This document shows, piece by piece, positions 8,601-15,078 of a stretch of DNA of 15,175 nucleotides (its first letter is position 1; each line of letters begins with the position of its first letter). The translations under genes were made by a program, and so were the position numbers. The stretch covers positions 1-15,175 of the forward strand of contig DAOVIO010000094.1 of the NCBI GenBank assembly GCA_030673645.1, given 5' to 3'. Source of the stretch: JAGLSB01 sp023135955. Lineage in GTDB: Bacteria > Bacteroidota > Bacteroidia > Bacteroidales > GCA-2748055. The notes under the pieces are model-generated. The model worked only from the letters and a program-made list of their open reading frames with translations. It searched no databases and was not told the DNA's origin.

Positions 8601-8931
8601 GATCCTTAAGTTCAATGGTTCCATCAATAATAACCTTCTCCTCCATAAAGGGACGAATAACAATCGGATCATTTTTACTGCCCTTCAATGCTTCAATAAT
8701 TACTTCCTCATGATATGTTCCTTCCCTCAGATACAGGGTGGCACCAAGTGTAATTTGCTTTATAGCTTTAGAAATGGATAAAAAAGGTTTTTCAATGCTA
8801 CCATCATTTTCATCATTTCCATTTGGGGAAACGAAAAATTCCTTCTTAGTTGGTTCAGAATCTGCAGCTTGTATCTGTATGCCACTAAATAGCATAACAA
8901 TTGAGATTGAGAAAGTAATTAGTTTATACAT
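5692..8931 (-). CDS. Large secreted beta-helix protein, paralog of the 2737-5196 product, with extra C-terminal modules
   Basis: I choose the ATG at 8931 (1079 residues), not the upstream ATG at 9000, because it begins a clean signal peptide (MYKLITFSISIVMLFSGIQIQA). The mature start, FFVSPNGNDENDGS...PFLSISKAI, is typical of DUF1565-type beta-helix proteins. In residues counted from 8931: coils at about 30-110; an insert at about 125-308 containing FVDDRMMINARWPN; coils to about 600; a fibronectin-like module at about 695-780 (PIPPNG...WRVDCKTD); a beta-sandwich-like region at about 790-970; and an Ig-like end at about 980-1079. Motifs shared with the paralog are LQDDG (482-486), QGGGR (489-493), NWVHDSPKSGLRFD (503-516), KGDDH (549-553) and RDPDNLDFR. 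The two extra C-terminal modules could bind carbohydrate, but no known CBM family is recognised. Likely extracellular or periplasmic glycan degradation; the substrate is unknown. Confidence 0.8.
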   Translation of the reverse strand: MYKLITFSISIVMLFSGIQIQAADSEPTKKEFFVSPNGNDENDGSIEKPFLSISKAIKQITLGATLYLREGTYHEEVIIEALKGSKNDPIVIRPFMEEKVIIDGTIELKDLKWTKHSEYANVWQTKVPQDIWQLFVDDRMMINARWPNAEHPFENEERSSWWSRGKSWKHVQYKIDDKVVSGFDFERAKGFLVDDGAGEALVDLPMSAEGLIGVLNVNSMTTLVGKVSMHEAGSAYFEYDVNAELQAQVRDPKQNNLRRILTKNASHAYYYFEGWANLIDTPDEWAYDKKTNMLYLYSEDGKDLNDKKIRGKVQTTAFLLKNSENISIQGLNFFATCVQAFDCNNFHLEENIFNYPSYSKRMLGSLEEIEVLKIESSFKKPDNFKKMNPEDGTQNIFRNNIIRYSDGRGLHVGGGAFDVVDNNFFKYIDISGTPGGSVGIWTTGYRNTFRRNTLEVCCSSKATKGGDVGLVALNRISKFGYLQDDGTAIQGGGRGQQGTIFMQNWVHDSPKSGLRFDGDEHVDAFKRETLNGTMVRNLVFNNNGGLMVKGDDHRVYSNTCYNTANDAYKILTSVDSEHSNHITITRNNIGDYMNASRRDDPLENLPIGPTDHNWVNLYPQRDMREILRDPDNLDFRPRKHATEIIDQGVDVPEELLWCGVTIPDFTADFKVGEAPDIGAYEYGSRNYWIAGFQDVKATTPIPPNGTTTAKTDADLMWLPARNSEMFRVYLGTSEENMELIAEQDNNIASPGRLDPTETYQWRVDCKTDKGWVSGDVWNFMARGLTYKKRNSLPSSYVESFTEAYDFDRDNLEQNSKGLIMPWLRPYYNGDFLEIRDGKMWIEPSVDRRNTFEPIEIPNINIHLNLYPYFSFSYKTTTRKDLFGLFAGFIVPGGKGNNRSILPETPVVILEPAEDEFTRIIVKLDDLVKDGEEKFGSSVAKSFLLQIYGPDDMPWKRSDGAVIIKDFEIGFASLLNNVSSISVVGQREALSTAGEALRISHSILEIEVLLKGDKASYSFPQFDPLPNNWSLVLKPGENYRVVDGDIVKPDKDFKGNLKVKAIIEANGIKSNSFEFEIIVE

Positions 8932-9106
8932 GTGATATTGATTATTACAGTAAATGAATAAGTTTCTAAAAATAACAAAACTTTTTAGTGAAACCTGCAT
9001 TGGGATGAAGATATGTATTGAATCAGGGGAAGTGACCGAGTGTAAAAGCTAAAATTTCAATTTTTATAATGTCTTTGTTCAAGTAATAACATGGCCTTGT
9101 TTTATT

Positions 9107-9205
9107 ATGAAACATTTCATTTTATGTACGTATAAATTATAATATATTTATGCATTCATTCAACACTTCGTTAAATGGTGAATAATGAATGATAGAATGG
9201 TGAAT
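9107..9205. promoter_or_regulatory. Cluster of short dyads and direct repeats in the divergent intergenic region
   Basis: The 387-bp gap between the divergent beta-helix and propeller genes holds no recognisable gene. It contains ATGAAA-CA-TTTCAT (9107-9120), the inverted pair CATTCATT (9153-9160) / AATGAATG (9184-9191), and the direct repeat AATGGTGAAT at 9174-9183 and 9196-9205, 22 bp apart (two helical turns). These could be binding sites for a regulator serving either gene. The sequence is very AT-rich, so some matches may be chance; no clear TAnnTTTG box was placed for the propeller gene. Confidence 0.35.
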
Positions 9206-9318
9206 TAATTTACTGATAATAAGGATTTTATAAAAGTATAATAAATAATAGCAACATCCTTAACCCCAATAGTTTATAAAAGTTAAACATGATATTATTC
9301 ATTAAAACAAGATTAAAA

Positions 9319-10665
9319 ATGAGAAAAATTATCATTCTTTTATCCCTGTGTTTTTTAGTGAATGGACTTTCTGCTCAAAGCTGGGAATTCCTTAATACCT
9401 ATAATTCCGATCTCCCAACTAATGAACTAAGTAATGTGTTCATAGATAATGATGGGATAAAATGGATTGCAACTTCTCAGAATGGATTTGTAAAATACAA
9501 CGGGCAGAGTTTTGTTATGTATGATACAACTAACACAGATGTGGAAACTGACATGATATCATTGGTTATTACTGATGAAAAATCGAATGTATGGGTTGGT
9601 ACCTATTATAATGGCCTTTATAAATATGATGGCAATGACTGGATTCATTTTTCAAGTGGAAATTCTGATCTTCCCGGAGATATGATAACTAGTCTGTTAG
9701 TGCAAAACGGAGGTCCTGATAATGCCGGAGGAGCCATCTGGGTAGGTACTTATAATGGTGGTTTGGCAAAGTATGATGGCGCAAGCTGGGAAGTTTTTAA
9801 TTATATCGGTGGTCAATTACCCGATCAGGGGGTTCTTTCTCTTGCAATTGAAGAAGAAGCCGGAAGCAGTAAGTTTGTTTTATGGGTTGGTACTGCAAAC
9901 GGATTAGTAAAATACAATGGTTCTGAATGGATAAATTTTCCTGTTAATGCTGAAACCAATAAATGGATTAATGCAATTGCTTTTGAGGATAATGGTATCT
10001 CTTTTGGAAGCGGCAAAATGTATGTCGGTACTGAATCAGGTGAATTTTGTGAGTATAATGGTAGTGATTGGACAATTTATAATCTTGCTTCTGCCTGGAA
10101 TCCCAATAATTCAATTACTGACATAGAAATTGACTCCAGAGGATGGAAATGGATTGCAACAGATGAAGAAGGTATTGCTTATTTTAACGGTTCTTCGCTA
10201 ATAAGTTTCTATGAAGACAATTCAGAAATACCTGGAAATAAGGTTGTAAGTATTGCCCTTGAAGAAAAAGATAATTCTGTATTTGTTTGGATGTGTGTAT
10301 TTAGCTTAAAAGATTATCTCTATAAAGGAATGGCTATTATGAGTAATTCATTAACAACTAGTGTTAAGAGTCAAATTGAGATTGCAGGAAATATGCAATT
10401 ACAACAGAATTATCCAAATCCTTTTAAGGAATCCACAACCATTAGCTATAATCTGGATGCCGGGGATTATGTTTCTTTAAAGATATATGATATATATGGC
10501 AAAGAAGTTGAGACTTTATTTGAAGGCTTCCGGAATGCTGGCAAACACGAATTTATTTTTGATTGCAATCAATCAGAATTATCTCCGGGTATTTATATTT
10601 ACAAACTTTCTTCAGATAAATTTAATAATAGCAGGATTTTTCATTTTTTAGGTGATATTCAATAG
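9319..10665 (+). CDS. Secreted beta-propeller (Reg_prop-like repeats) protein with T9SS sorting domain
   Basis: I prefer the ATG at 9319 (448 residues) over 9289, since MRKIIILLSLCFLVNGLSAQ is a clean signal peptide. Six repeats of about 45 residues follow, each with a W(I/V)(G/A)T..NG..(K/E)Y(N/D)G core (for example KWIATSQNGFVKYNG, VWVGTYYNGLYKYDG, LWVGTANGLVKYNG). A seventh, degenerate one (VFVWMCVFSLKDYLYKG) follows, suggesting a seven-bladed propeller like the sensor halves of hybrid two-component systems. Residues about 360-448 are a type IX secretion sorting domain: QNYPNPF at 363-369, then ISYNL, LKIYDIYGKEV and SPGIYIYKL. The protein is therefore exported through T9SS and released or anchored at the surface, with no kinase part. 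The ligand is unknown. Family calls are strong; function is not. Confidence 0.87.
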   Translation: MRKIIILLSLCFLVNGLSAQSWEFLNTYNSDLPTNELSNVFIDNDGIKWIATSQNGFVKYNGQSFVMYDTTNTDVETDMISLVITDEKSNVWVGTYYNGLYKYDGNDWIHFSSGNSDLPGDMITSLLVQNGGPDNAGGAIWVGTYNGGLAKYDGASWEVFNYIGGQLPDQGVLSLAIEEEAGSSKFVLWVGTANGLVKYNGSEWINFPVNAETNKWINAIAFEDNGISFGSGKMYVGTESGEFCEYNGSDWTIYNLASAWNPNNSITDIEIDSRGWKWIATDEEGIAYFNGSSLISFYEDNSEIPGNKVVSIALEEKDNSVFVWMCVFSLKDYLYKGMAIMSNSLTTSVKSQIEIAGNMQLQQNYPNPFKESTTISYNLDAGDYVSLKIYDIYGKEVETLFEGFRNAGKHEFIFDCNQSELSPGIYIYKLSSDKFNNSRIFHFLGDIQ

Positions 10666-10791
10666 AATTTATATGATGATAATCTCTGCAAGCAATTTCA
10701 CAAGTAAATGCCATACCTTTAATATTGATTCATACATACCTGTTATGTTATTTATAAACTAATCTTACTTTCTGATTTTCTTAAAATTGAC

Positions 10792-10799
10792 TATATTTG
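10792..10799 (+). promoter_or_regulatory. Candidate -7 promoter box of the toxin-antitoxin pair
   Basis: TATATTTG matches TAnnTTTG exactly and ends 4 nt before the ATG at 10804. If used, transcription would start at or next to the start codon, giving a leaderless or nearly leaderless mRNA. No good TTTG -33 box is found at normal spacing (only TTTCTG near 10769-10774), so this is tentative. Confidence 0.3.
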
Positions 10800-10803
10800 A
10801 GTT

Positions 10804-11094
10804 ATGAATACTAAGTCAGAAATATTAGAGAAACTTTCGGAGTTGAAACCAATTCTATATAAAGATTTTTCGGTTAAGGAAATTGGTGTATTTGGATCAT
10901 TTGCTGATGAATCTAATACAGATGATAGCGATATTGATATTCTGGTTGAGCTTGAGAAACCTATTGGTTGGAGGTTTTTCACTCTGGAAATTTATCTTGA
11001 GAAGATTTTTGGCAGGAAAATAGATCTTGTTACCAAAAATGCTCTTAAAGAGCAAATTAAGGATGATATACTGAAGCAAATCAATTATGTATAA
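10804..11094 (+). CDS. mntA: MntA-type minimal nucleotidyltransferase antitoxin
   Basis: The 96-residue protein has the minimal nucleotidyltransferase signature GS-x10-D-x-D: Gly31-Ser32, then Asp43 and Asp45 within DDSDIDILVELE. A third probable carboxylate is Asp74 in RKIDLVTK. Length and layout fit MNT-domain antitoxins. In studied MntA/HepT pairs the enzyme transfers AMP to a tyrosine of the partner HepT and so blocks its RNase activity; that mechanism is inferred here from intact motifs. The gene is directly followed by the HepT-like gene: its TAA ends at 11094 and the partner GTG starts at 11095, which suggests coupled translation. The alternative is a stand-alone nucleotidyltransferase, but the paired partner makes that unlikely. 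Confidence 0.88.
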   Translation: MNTKSEILEKLSELKPILYKDFSVKEIGVFGSFADESNTDDSDIDILVELEKPIGWRFFTLEIYLEKIFGRKIDLVTKNALKEQIKDDILKQINYV

Positions 11095-11442
11095 GTGAAG
11101 ATTGAAGAGCGCTCATATAGTTTATACCTGAAGGATATTCTGACATCTATGACTCGTATTGAGGAATATATTTATGGAATGAATTTGATCTCTTTCAAAA
11201 AAGATTATAAAACCGTTGATGCTGTAATACGGAATTTTGAAATCATTGGTGAGGCATCGAAGAAATTGCCGAGTAAGATTAAAGAAAAATATTCTGTTGT
11301 TCCATGGAATGAAATGTATTTGTTACGAAATAAAGTTTCACATGAATACTTTGGAATCGATTACGAAATTATTTGGGATGTAGCATCAAATTATCTTCCT
11401 GAGAATAGAAAACAGATTGAAAGTATTTTGGAGAATGAATAA
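11095..11442 (+). CDS. hepT: HepT-like (DUF86) ribonuclease toxin
   Basis: The 115-residue helical protein carries the HEPN RNase motif R-x4-H-x-Y: Arg78, His83 and Tyr85 in LRNKVSHEYFG. The family segment V..AVIRNFEIIGEAS (about 41-55) is also present. All catalytic residues are intact, so an active RNA-cleaving toxin is expected. Tyr85 is the position AMPylated by the MntA partner in characterised systems. The start is GTG at 11095, directly abutting the antitoxin stop; the nearby ATG at 11088 is out of frame, and the first in-frame internal ATG would remove the first helix. The order antitoxin then toxin is the reverse of some described pairs but common in Bacteroidota, as far as I recall. 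A role in phage defence or plasmid maintenance is possible but not shown by this window. Confidence 0.88.
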   Translation: MKIEERSYSLYLKDILTSMTRIEEYIYGMNLISFKKDYKTVDAVIRNFEIIGEASKKLPSKIKEKYSVVPWNEMYLLRNKVSHEYFGIDYEIIWDVASNYLPENRKQIESILENE

Positions 11443-11499
11443 AGTGCAACATCTTTCTACTTTCAATTTTTGAATATTGAGCACCGAATGTCGATCACA

Positions 11500-11518
11500 G
11501 ATTTGAGATCTTCAAATC
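11500..11518 (+). terminator. Possible terminator hairpin downstream of hepT
   Basis: GATTTGA and TCAAATC form a 7-bp stem around GATCT, followed by the T-rich ATATTTTATTAT. It lies 58 nt after the hepT stop. The stem is AT-rich and therefore weak. Confidence 0.35.
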
Positions 11519-11572
11519 ATATTTTATTATAGTTTAATCGATTATTGATGAACTTTGTATCAATCCTCTTGC

Positions 11573-11610
11573 CTCCACCCTGTAGGTGGGGATCCCGATG
11601 TACATCGGGA
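11573..11610. repeat. GC-rich tandem palindromes
   Basis: CCACC-CTGTA-GGTGG (11575-11589) is followed directly by the 18-bp perfect palindrome TCCCGATGTACATCGGGA (11593-11610) and then GGAGGGGGG. The GC content contrasts sharply with the AT-rich surroundings. Palindromes of the CCCGAT...ATCGGG kind recur in intergenic DNA of this phylum as far as I recall, so this may be a dispersed element. Confidence 0.7.
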
Positions 11611-11641
11611 GGAGGGGGGTAATGCTACTCTCATATTCCAT

Positions 11642-11710
11642 TTACATCACACTCTTTTGAAAAAGATCAAAGAAAAGAACACAAAACAATCTCATGTTTA
11701 TGTGATGTAA
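11642..11710. repeat. Perfect 10-bp inverted repeat with 49-bp spacer
   Basis: TTACATCACA (11642-11651) and TGTGATGTAA (11701-11710) are exact reverse complements. The TGTGA half-sites resemble Crp/Fnr-family half-sites, but the two are too far apart for one dimer; two dimers or a looped structure would be needed. Confidence 0.6.
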
Positions 11711-11823
11711 TTTATTTGCACATCCTCAACGAAATTAAATATCTGTAAATTAATCGTACACTAACTGTAAAATATATTTACACTTATTTTTTGACTTGAA
11801 ATATTTCAGGACTGTATGTGTCA

Positions 11824-11841
11824 GATAATCTTTCGATTATC
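11824..11841. repeat. Small AT-rich hairpin
   Basis: GATAATC-TTTC-GATTATC is a perfect 7-bp stem with a 4-nt loop about 175 bp upstream of the TetR-type gene. It could be a transcription terminator or structural element; no U-tract follows. Confidence 0.4.
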
Positions 11842-11947
11842 ATTTATGGCTTAACACTTGATTAATCTCTAATAAATAATAAAATGGTATAAATGTAGTT
11901 GAGCGATGAAAAATTTAACCAATTAATTAAAATATATAAAATAATTT

Positions 11948-12013
11948 AATAGACGGTTACGTTCAATTAAAATATTATTCATACATTTGTATTATTAAAC
12001 GCAAACGTCTATT
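11948..12013 (+). promoter_or_regulatory. Autoregulatory promoter/operator of the TetR-receptor operon
   Basis: AATAGACGGTTACGTT (11948-11963) and AACGCAAACGTCTATT (11998-12013) are inverted copies matching at 14 of 16 positions. The exact -7 box TACATTTG (11982-11989) lies between them. The left arm covers the expected -33 region and the right arm fills the short leader, ending 3 nt before the ATG at 12017. This is the classic placement for a repressor that shuts off its own operon. The arms and the box are seen; binding by the encoded regulator is inferred. Confidence 0.6.
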
Positions 12014-12016
12014 AAG

Positions 12017-12568
12017 ATGCCGAAAATAGTAGCAAAAAAAGAAGATTGGATAATCTTAGGATACAGTCTCTTCTCTGATCAAGGAGTTTCAGGAATTATT
12101 GTTGAAAAAATGGCAAAAACATTGAAAGTAAACAAATCAAGTTTTTATTGGCATTTTAAAACTAAGAAAGATTTTATTGAACAGTTGATAATATTTTGGA
12201 CAAAGAATGAAACTGAGCGAATAATAAACTTAACTAATATTAAAAAAACAGGATTGCAGAAGTTTAAAACATTTATAGGATTAATCTATAAACAAGACCC
12301 TTTTTTGGATTTTATATTCTATTTGAAAAGGTATGCAAAAAAGGAAAAGAAAATTCAAATAATCATTGATAAACTTGAAAATCAAAGGATAGAATATGCA
12401 AATAGTCTATTACAGGAAATGGGTTATTCAAAACAAGATGCAAATATTAAATCAACACTTTTATACAAGCATTTTATAGGGTATCACGAAATTATCAGGT
12501 ATAAAAAACAAAACATCAATTATCATAAAGAAGTGAAAATTGAATTAAATCAATTTATAAAATATTAA
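12017..12568 (+). CDS. TetR/AcrR-family transcriptional regulator
   Basis: The 183-residue protein has a TetR-type N-terminal DNA-binding domain: residues about 9-52, with helix-turn-helix GIIVEKMAKTLKVNKSSFYWHF and the family hallmark (F)YWHF at 43-47, followed by KTKKDFIEQLI. The C-terminal part (about 60-183) is helical and poorly conserved, as expected for the ligand and dimer domain, so the inducer cannot be predicted. The gene is very AT-rich compared with the beta-helix genes. It is 64 bp upstream of the receptor gene in the same orientation, probably one transcript. The flanking 16-bp inverted arms make it a likely autorepressor that also controls the receptor. The ATG at 12017 gives the normal family N-terminus. 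Confidence 0.9.
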   Translation: MPKIVAKKEDWIILGYSLFSDQGVSGIIVEKMAKTLKVNKSSFYWHFKTKKDFIEQLIIFWTKNETERIINLTNIKKTGLQKFKTFIGLIYKQDPFLDFIFYLKRYAKKEKKIQIIIDKLENQRIEYANSLLQEMGYSKQDANIKSTLLYKHFIGYHEIIRYKKQNINYHKEVKIELNQFIKY

Positions 12569-12632
12569 TTATGAAATTCATTGTCACATAACATTAACGG
12601 CCTGACAATTGAGTATCACTATAACAATTAAA

Positions 12633-15056
12633 ATGATGAATAATAATTTTTTAAAGATGAAGCTAAGCACTTTATTATTAATTATTGGTCTGATTCACGT
12701 TTCTGGAGAAGTGAAATCAGAGTCAGAAAGTGTTAATATTTCCCTGAAAGAAGAAATAGTAAATGAGTCACCAGGGCTTACTCAAATAGTAAGAGGTAAG
12801 GTAATAGATAAAGAAACACAAATACCCCTACTCGGGGCAACTGTTATTATTCTTAATACAGATCCATTAAAAGCTACTATTACTGATAACGAAGGCTACT
12901 TTCGCATCGAAAATGTTCCTATTGGCAGGTATAATATTGAAGCCGGTTATATGGGATATGAATCCTTTATTATATCAGACATTCAGATAAGCACTAGTAA
13001 GGAAGTTGTATTAGAATTTCAATTAAAAGAACAGGCATTTTCAATTGGCGAAATTGTTGTAAAACCCAATAAAGATAATACGGAAACCATAAATTCAATG
13101 TCAATAGTTAGCGGCAGAACTTTTTCTGCCGAAGAAACTCGACGTTATGCCGGGGGTGTTGATGACCCTGCTCGAATGGCCTCAGCTTTTGCAGGTGTTT
13201 CCGTCGGTAATATTCAGGACAATTCAATTATTATTCGTGGAAACGCCCCAAGAGGTGTATTATGGCGTTTAGAGGGTGTTGATATCCCCAGTCCAAGTCA
13301 TTTTGCAGGAGCAAATGTTGCAGGAGGCGGATTTACCACACTCTTCAGTAATCATTTGTTGTCGAACTCCGACTTCTTTACAGGTGCTTTTCCTGCCGAA
13401 TATGGTAATGCTCTTTCGGGTGTTTTCGACATGAGGCTTAGAAAAGGAAATGATCAAAAAAGAGAATATGCTTTTCAAGCCGGACTTATGGGAATAGACT
13501 TTGCTGCCGAAGGTCCATTTATAATGGGTAAAAGGGCCTCTTTTATTTTTAATTACAGATATTCTACATTCGGACTTATAAAAAGTTTAATGCCATCAGA
13601 GCAAATTCCCGAATATCAGGATTTTAGTTATAAACTTAATTTTCCTCTAAAAAAAGGAGGTAGTATTTCGCTCTGGGGTATTGGTGGCTATGATGAAAAT
13701 TCAGAGCCTGTTACGGAGGATTCTACAGAATGGATCTATAATTGGGACAGGGTACATTACGACTTCTCATTATATACGGGCGTGAGTGGTTTATCGTATA
13801 AAAAAATTATCAATAACTCTACATACATTAATGCATCACTCGTTGCGTCAACACATAATGTTTCCTGGCTTATGCAAAGAGTAGATGATAATCTTATTTT
13901 GCGTGATACTTTTAATATTAATAATACCGAAAGTAAAATCGCATTTACAACATTTATCAATAAAAAGTTTAGTGCAAAACACACAAACAGAACAGGTCTA
14001 ATAATTAATAATCTTTTCTACAATACCAATACTGTCGCTCGGTATGAGGGTGAAATGATTGACTATGCAAATTCTAAGGGTAGCAGTTACCTATTACAAG
14101 CCTATTCGCAATCAAAATATCAGATAAGTCCTAAACTGCTTTTTAATTTCGGTGTTCATAGTCAATATCTTTTATTAAACGAGAAGTATTCAATAGAACC
14201 GCGAACCGGACTGAAATATTCTATTAATTCAAGAAATACATTAAGCTTTGGCTATGGGAATCATAGTCAGACAGAACTTTTAAAAATATATTTATACCAG
14301 AAAGAAATCTCGGGCAATACAGTATTCCCAAATAAAAGTTTAGATTTTTCAAAGGCACATCATTTTGTTATCGGCTATGATTATTTTATCACACCAGATC
14401 TTAGAATTAAAATAGAGCCATATTATCAAAGTCTATATAATATTCCTGTAGTTGAAGGCGGTACCTGGTCAATGATAAACTACGAACAGGAACTTACTTT
14501 CAATAGAAGCCTGGTAAGTGAAGGTACAGGAAGGAATATTGGAATTGATTTTACTTTTGAACGCTTTCTGAAAGACGACTTTTATTATTTGGCAACAGCT
14601 TCAATTTTTGACTCTAAATATACAGCCGGTAATGGCAATACCTATAATTCACGCTTTAATAAAAATTTTGCAATTACATTGCTAGGGGGAAAAGAATTTG
14701 TTTTTAGCAAGCAAGATGACAAAAGCCAGGTTTTAGGTATTAATGCCAGAGCTACAATTTCCGGAGGTCACAGAATAGTTCCGGTTAACGAAGAATTATC
14801 ATACCAGGCACAAGAAGTTTTTTTCGATTGGACTAATCCTTATGTTGGTCAGAATCCGACTGATTTTTTTCTTGATTTAACCATTTTATATAGAAAAAAT
14901 AAAGAGAATTATTCAAGCATTTGGGCGTTTCAAATTAAAAATGCTACCGGCACGCCTTCAAATTATATACCTCAATATAATTATAGAGAGAATAAAATTG
15001 AAAACACAAATCAAGTTATTGTTGCTCCAAATATTAGCTATAAGATAGAGTTTTAG
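12633..15056 (+). CDS. TonB-dependent outer-membrane receptor with carboxypeptidase-regulatory-like N-terminal domain
   Basis: I start at ATG 12633 (807 residues). The frame also opens at TTG 12609 and at ATG 12657, the latter directly before MKLSTLLLIIGLIHVSG, which is the signal peptide core. About residues 50-140 are a CarboxypepD_reg-like domain (VRGKVIDKETQIPLLGATV... GYFRIENVPIGRYNIEAGYMGY). About 150-270 is the plug (SIIIRGNAPRGVLWRLEGVDI... PAEYGNALSGVFDMRLRKG). The rest is an outer-membrane beta-barrel ending in ...YKIEF with a terminal aromatic. It should move a ligand across the outer membrane using TonB energy; the ligand is unknown. No SusD-like partner follows, so it is not an obvious SusC. 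Its partner is the upstream TetR regulator, 64 bp away, so ligand-linked induction is plausible. Confidence 0.88.
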   Translation: MMNNNFLKMKLSTLLLIIGLIHVSGEVKSESESVNISLKEEIVNESPGLTQIVRGKVIDKETQIPLLGATVIILNTDPLKATITDNEGYFRIENVPIGRYNIEAGYMGYESFIISDIQISTSKEVVLEFQLKEQAFSIGEIVVKPNKDNTETINSMSIVSGRTFSAEETRRYAGGVDDPARMASAFAGVSVGNIQDNSIIIRGNAPRGVLWRLEGVDIPSPSHFAGANVAGGGFTTLFSNHLLSNSDFFTGAFPAEYGNALSGVFDMRLRKGNDQKREYAFQAGLMGIDFAAEGPFIMGKRASFIFNYRYSTFGLIKSLMPSEQIPEYQDFSYKLNFPLKKGGSISLWGIGGYDENSEPVTEDSTEWIYNWDRVHYDFSLYTGVSGLSYKKIINNSTYINASLVASTHNVSWLMQRVDDNLILRDTFNINNTESKIAFTTFINKKFSAKHTNRTGLIINNLFYNTNTVARYEGEMIDYANSKGSSYLLQAYSQSKYQISPKLLFNFGVHSQYLLLNEKYSIEPRTGLKYSINSRNTLSFGYGNHSQTELLKIYLYQKEISGNTVFPNKSLDFSKAHHFVIGYDYFITPDLRIKIEPYYQSLYNIPVVEGGTWSMINYEQELTFNRSLVSEGTGRNIGIDFTFERFLKDDFYYLATASIFDSKYTAGNGNTYNSRFNKNFAITLLGGKEFVFSKQDDKSQVLGINARATISGGHRIVPVNEELSYQAQEVFFDWTNPYVGQNPTDFFLDLTILYRKNKENYSSIWAFQIKNATGTPSNYIPQYNYRENKIENTNQVIVAPNISYKIEF

Positions 15057-15078
15057 TAAAAAAAATAAAGGAAAACAA

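Larger units (their letters stand above)
11443..12016. other. 574-bp non-coding stretch rich in inverted repeats
   Basis: No convincing gene is seen on either strand. The stretch holds a hairpin after hepT, a GC-rich double palindrome, a 10-bp inverted pair 49 bp apart, several AT-rich dyads and the TetR operator/promoter, all listed separately. Other dyads are TGTAAA-ATATA-TTTACA (11766-11782) and the perfect palindrome TGAAATATTTCA (11797-11808). A small RNA gene is possible but cannot be shown. Confidence 0.6.

Noticed and set aside
8255..8713. 152-residue plus-strand ORF
   Set aside because: It lies antisense within the large beta-helix gene, has no recognisable domain and no start signal; it is a shadow.
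8932..9000. N-terminal extension of the large beta-helix protein from the ATG at 9000
   Set aside because: The extra 23 residues precede a complete signal peptide that starts at 8931 and would bury it; the shorter start is preferred.
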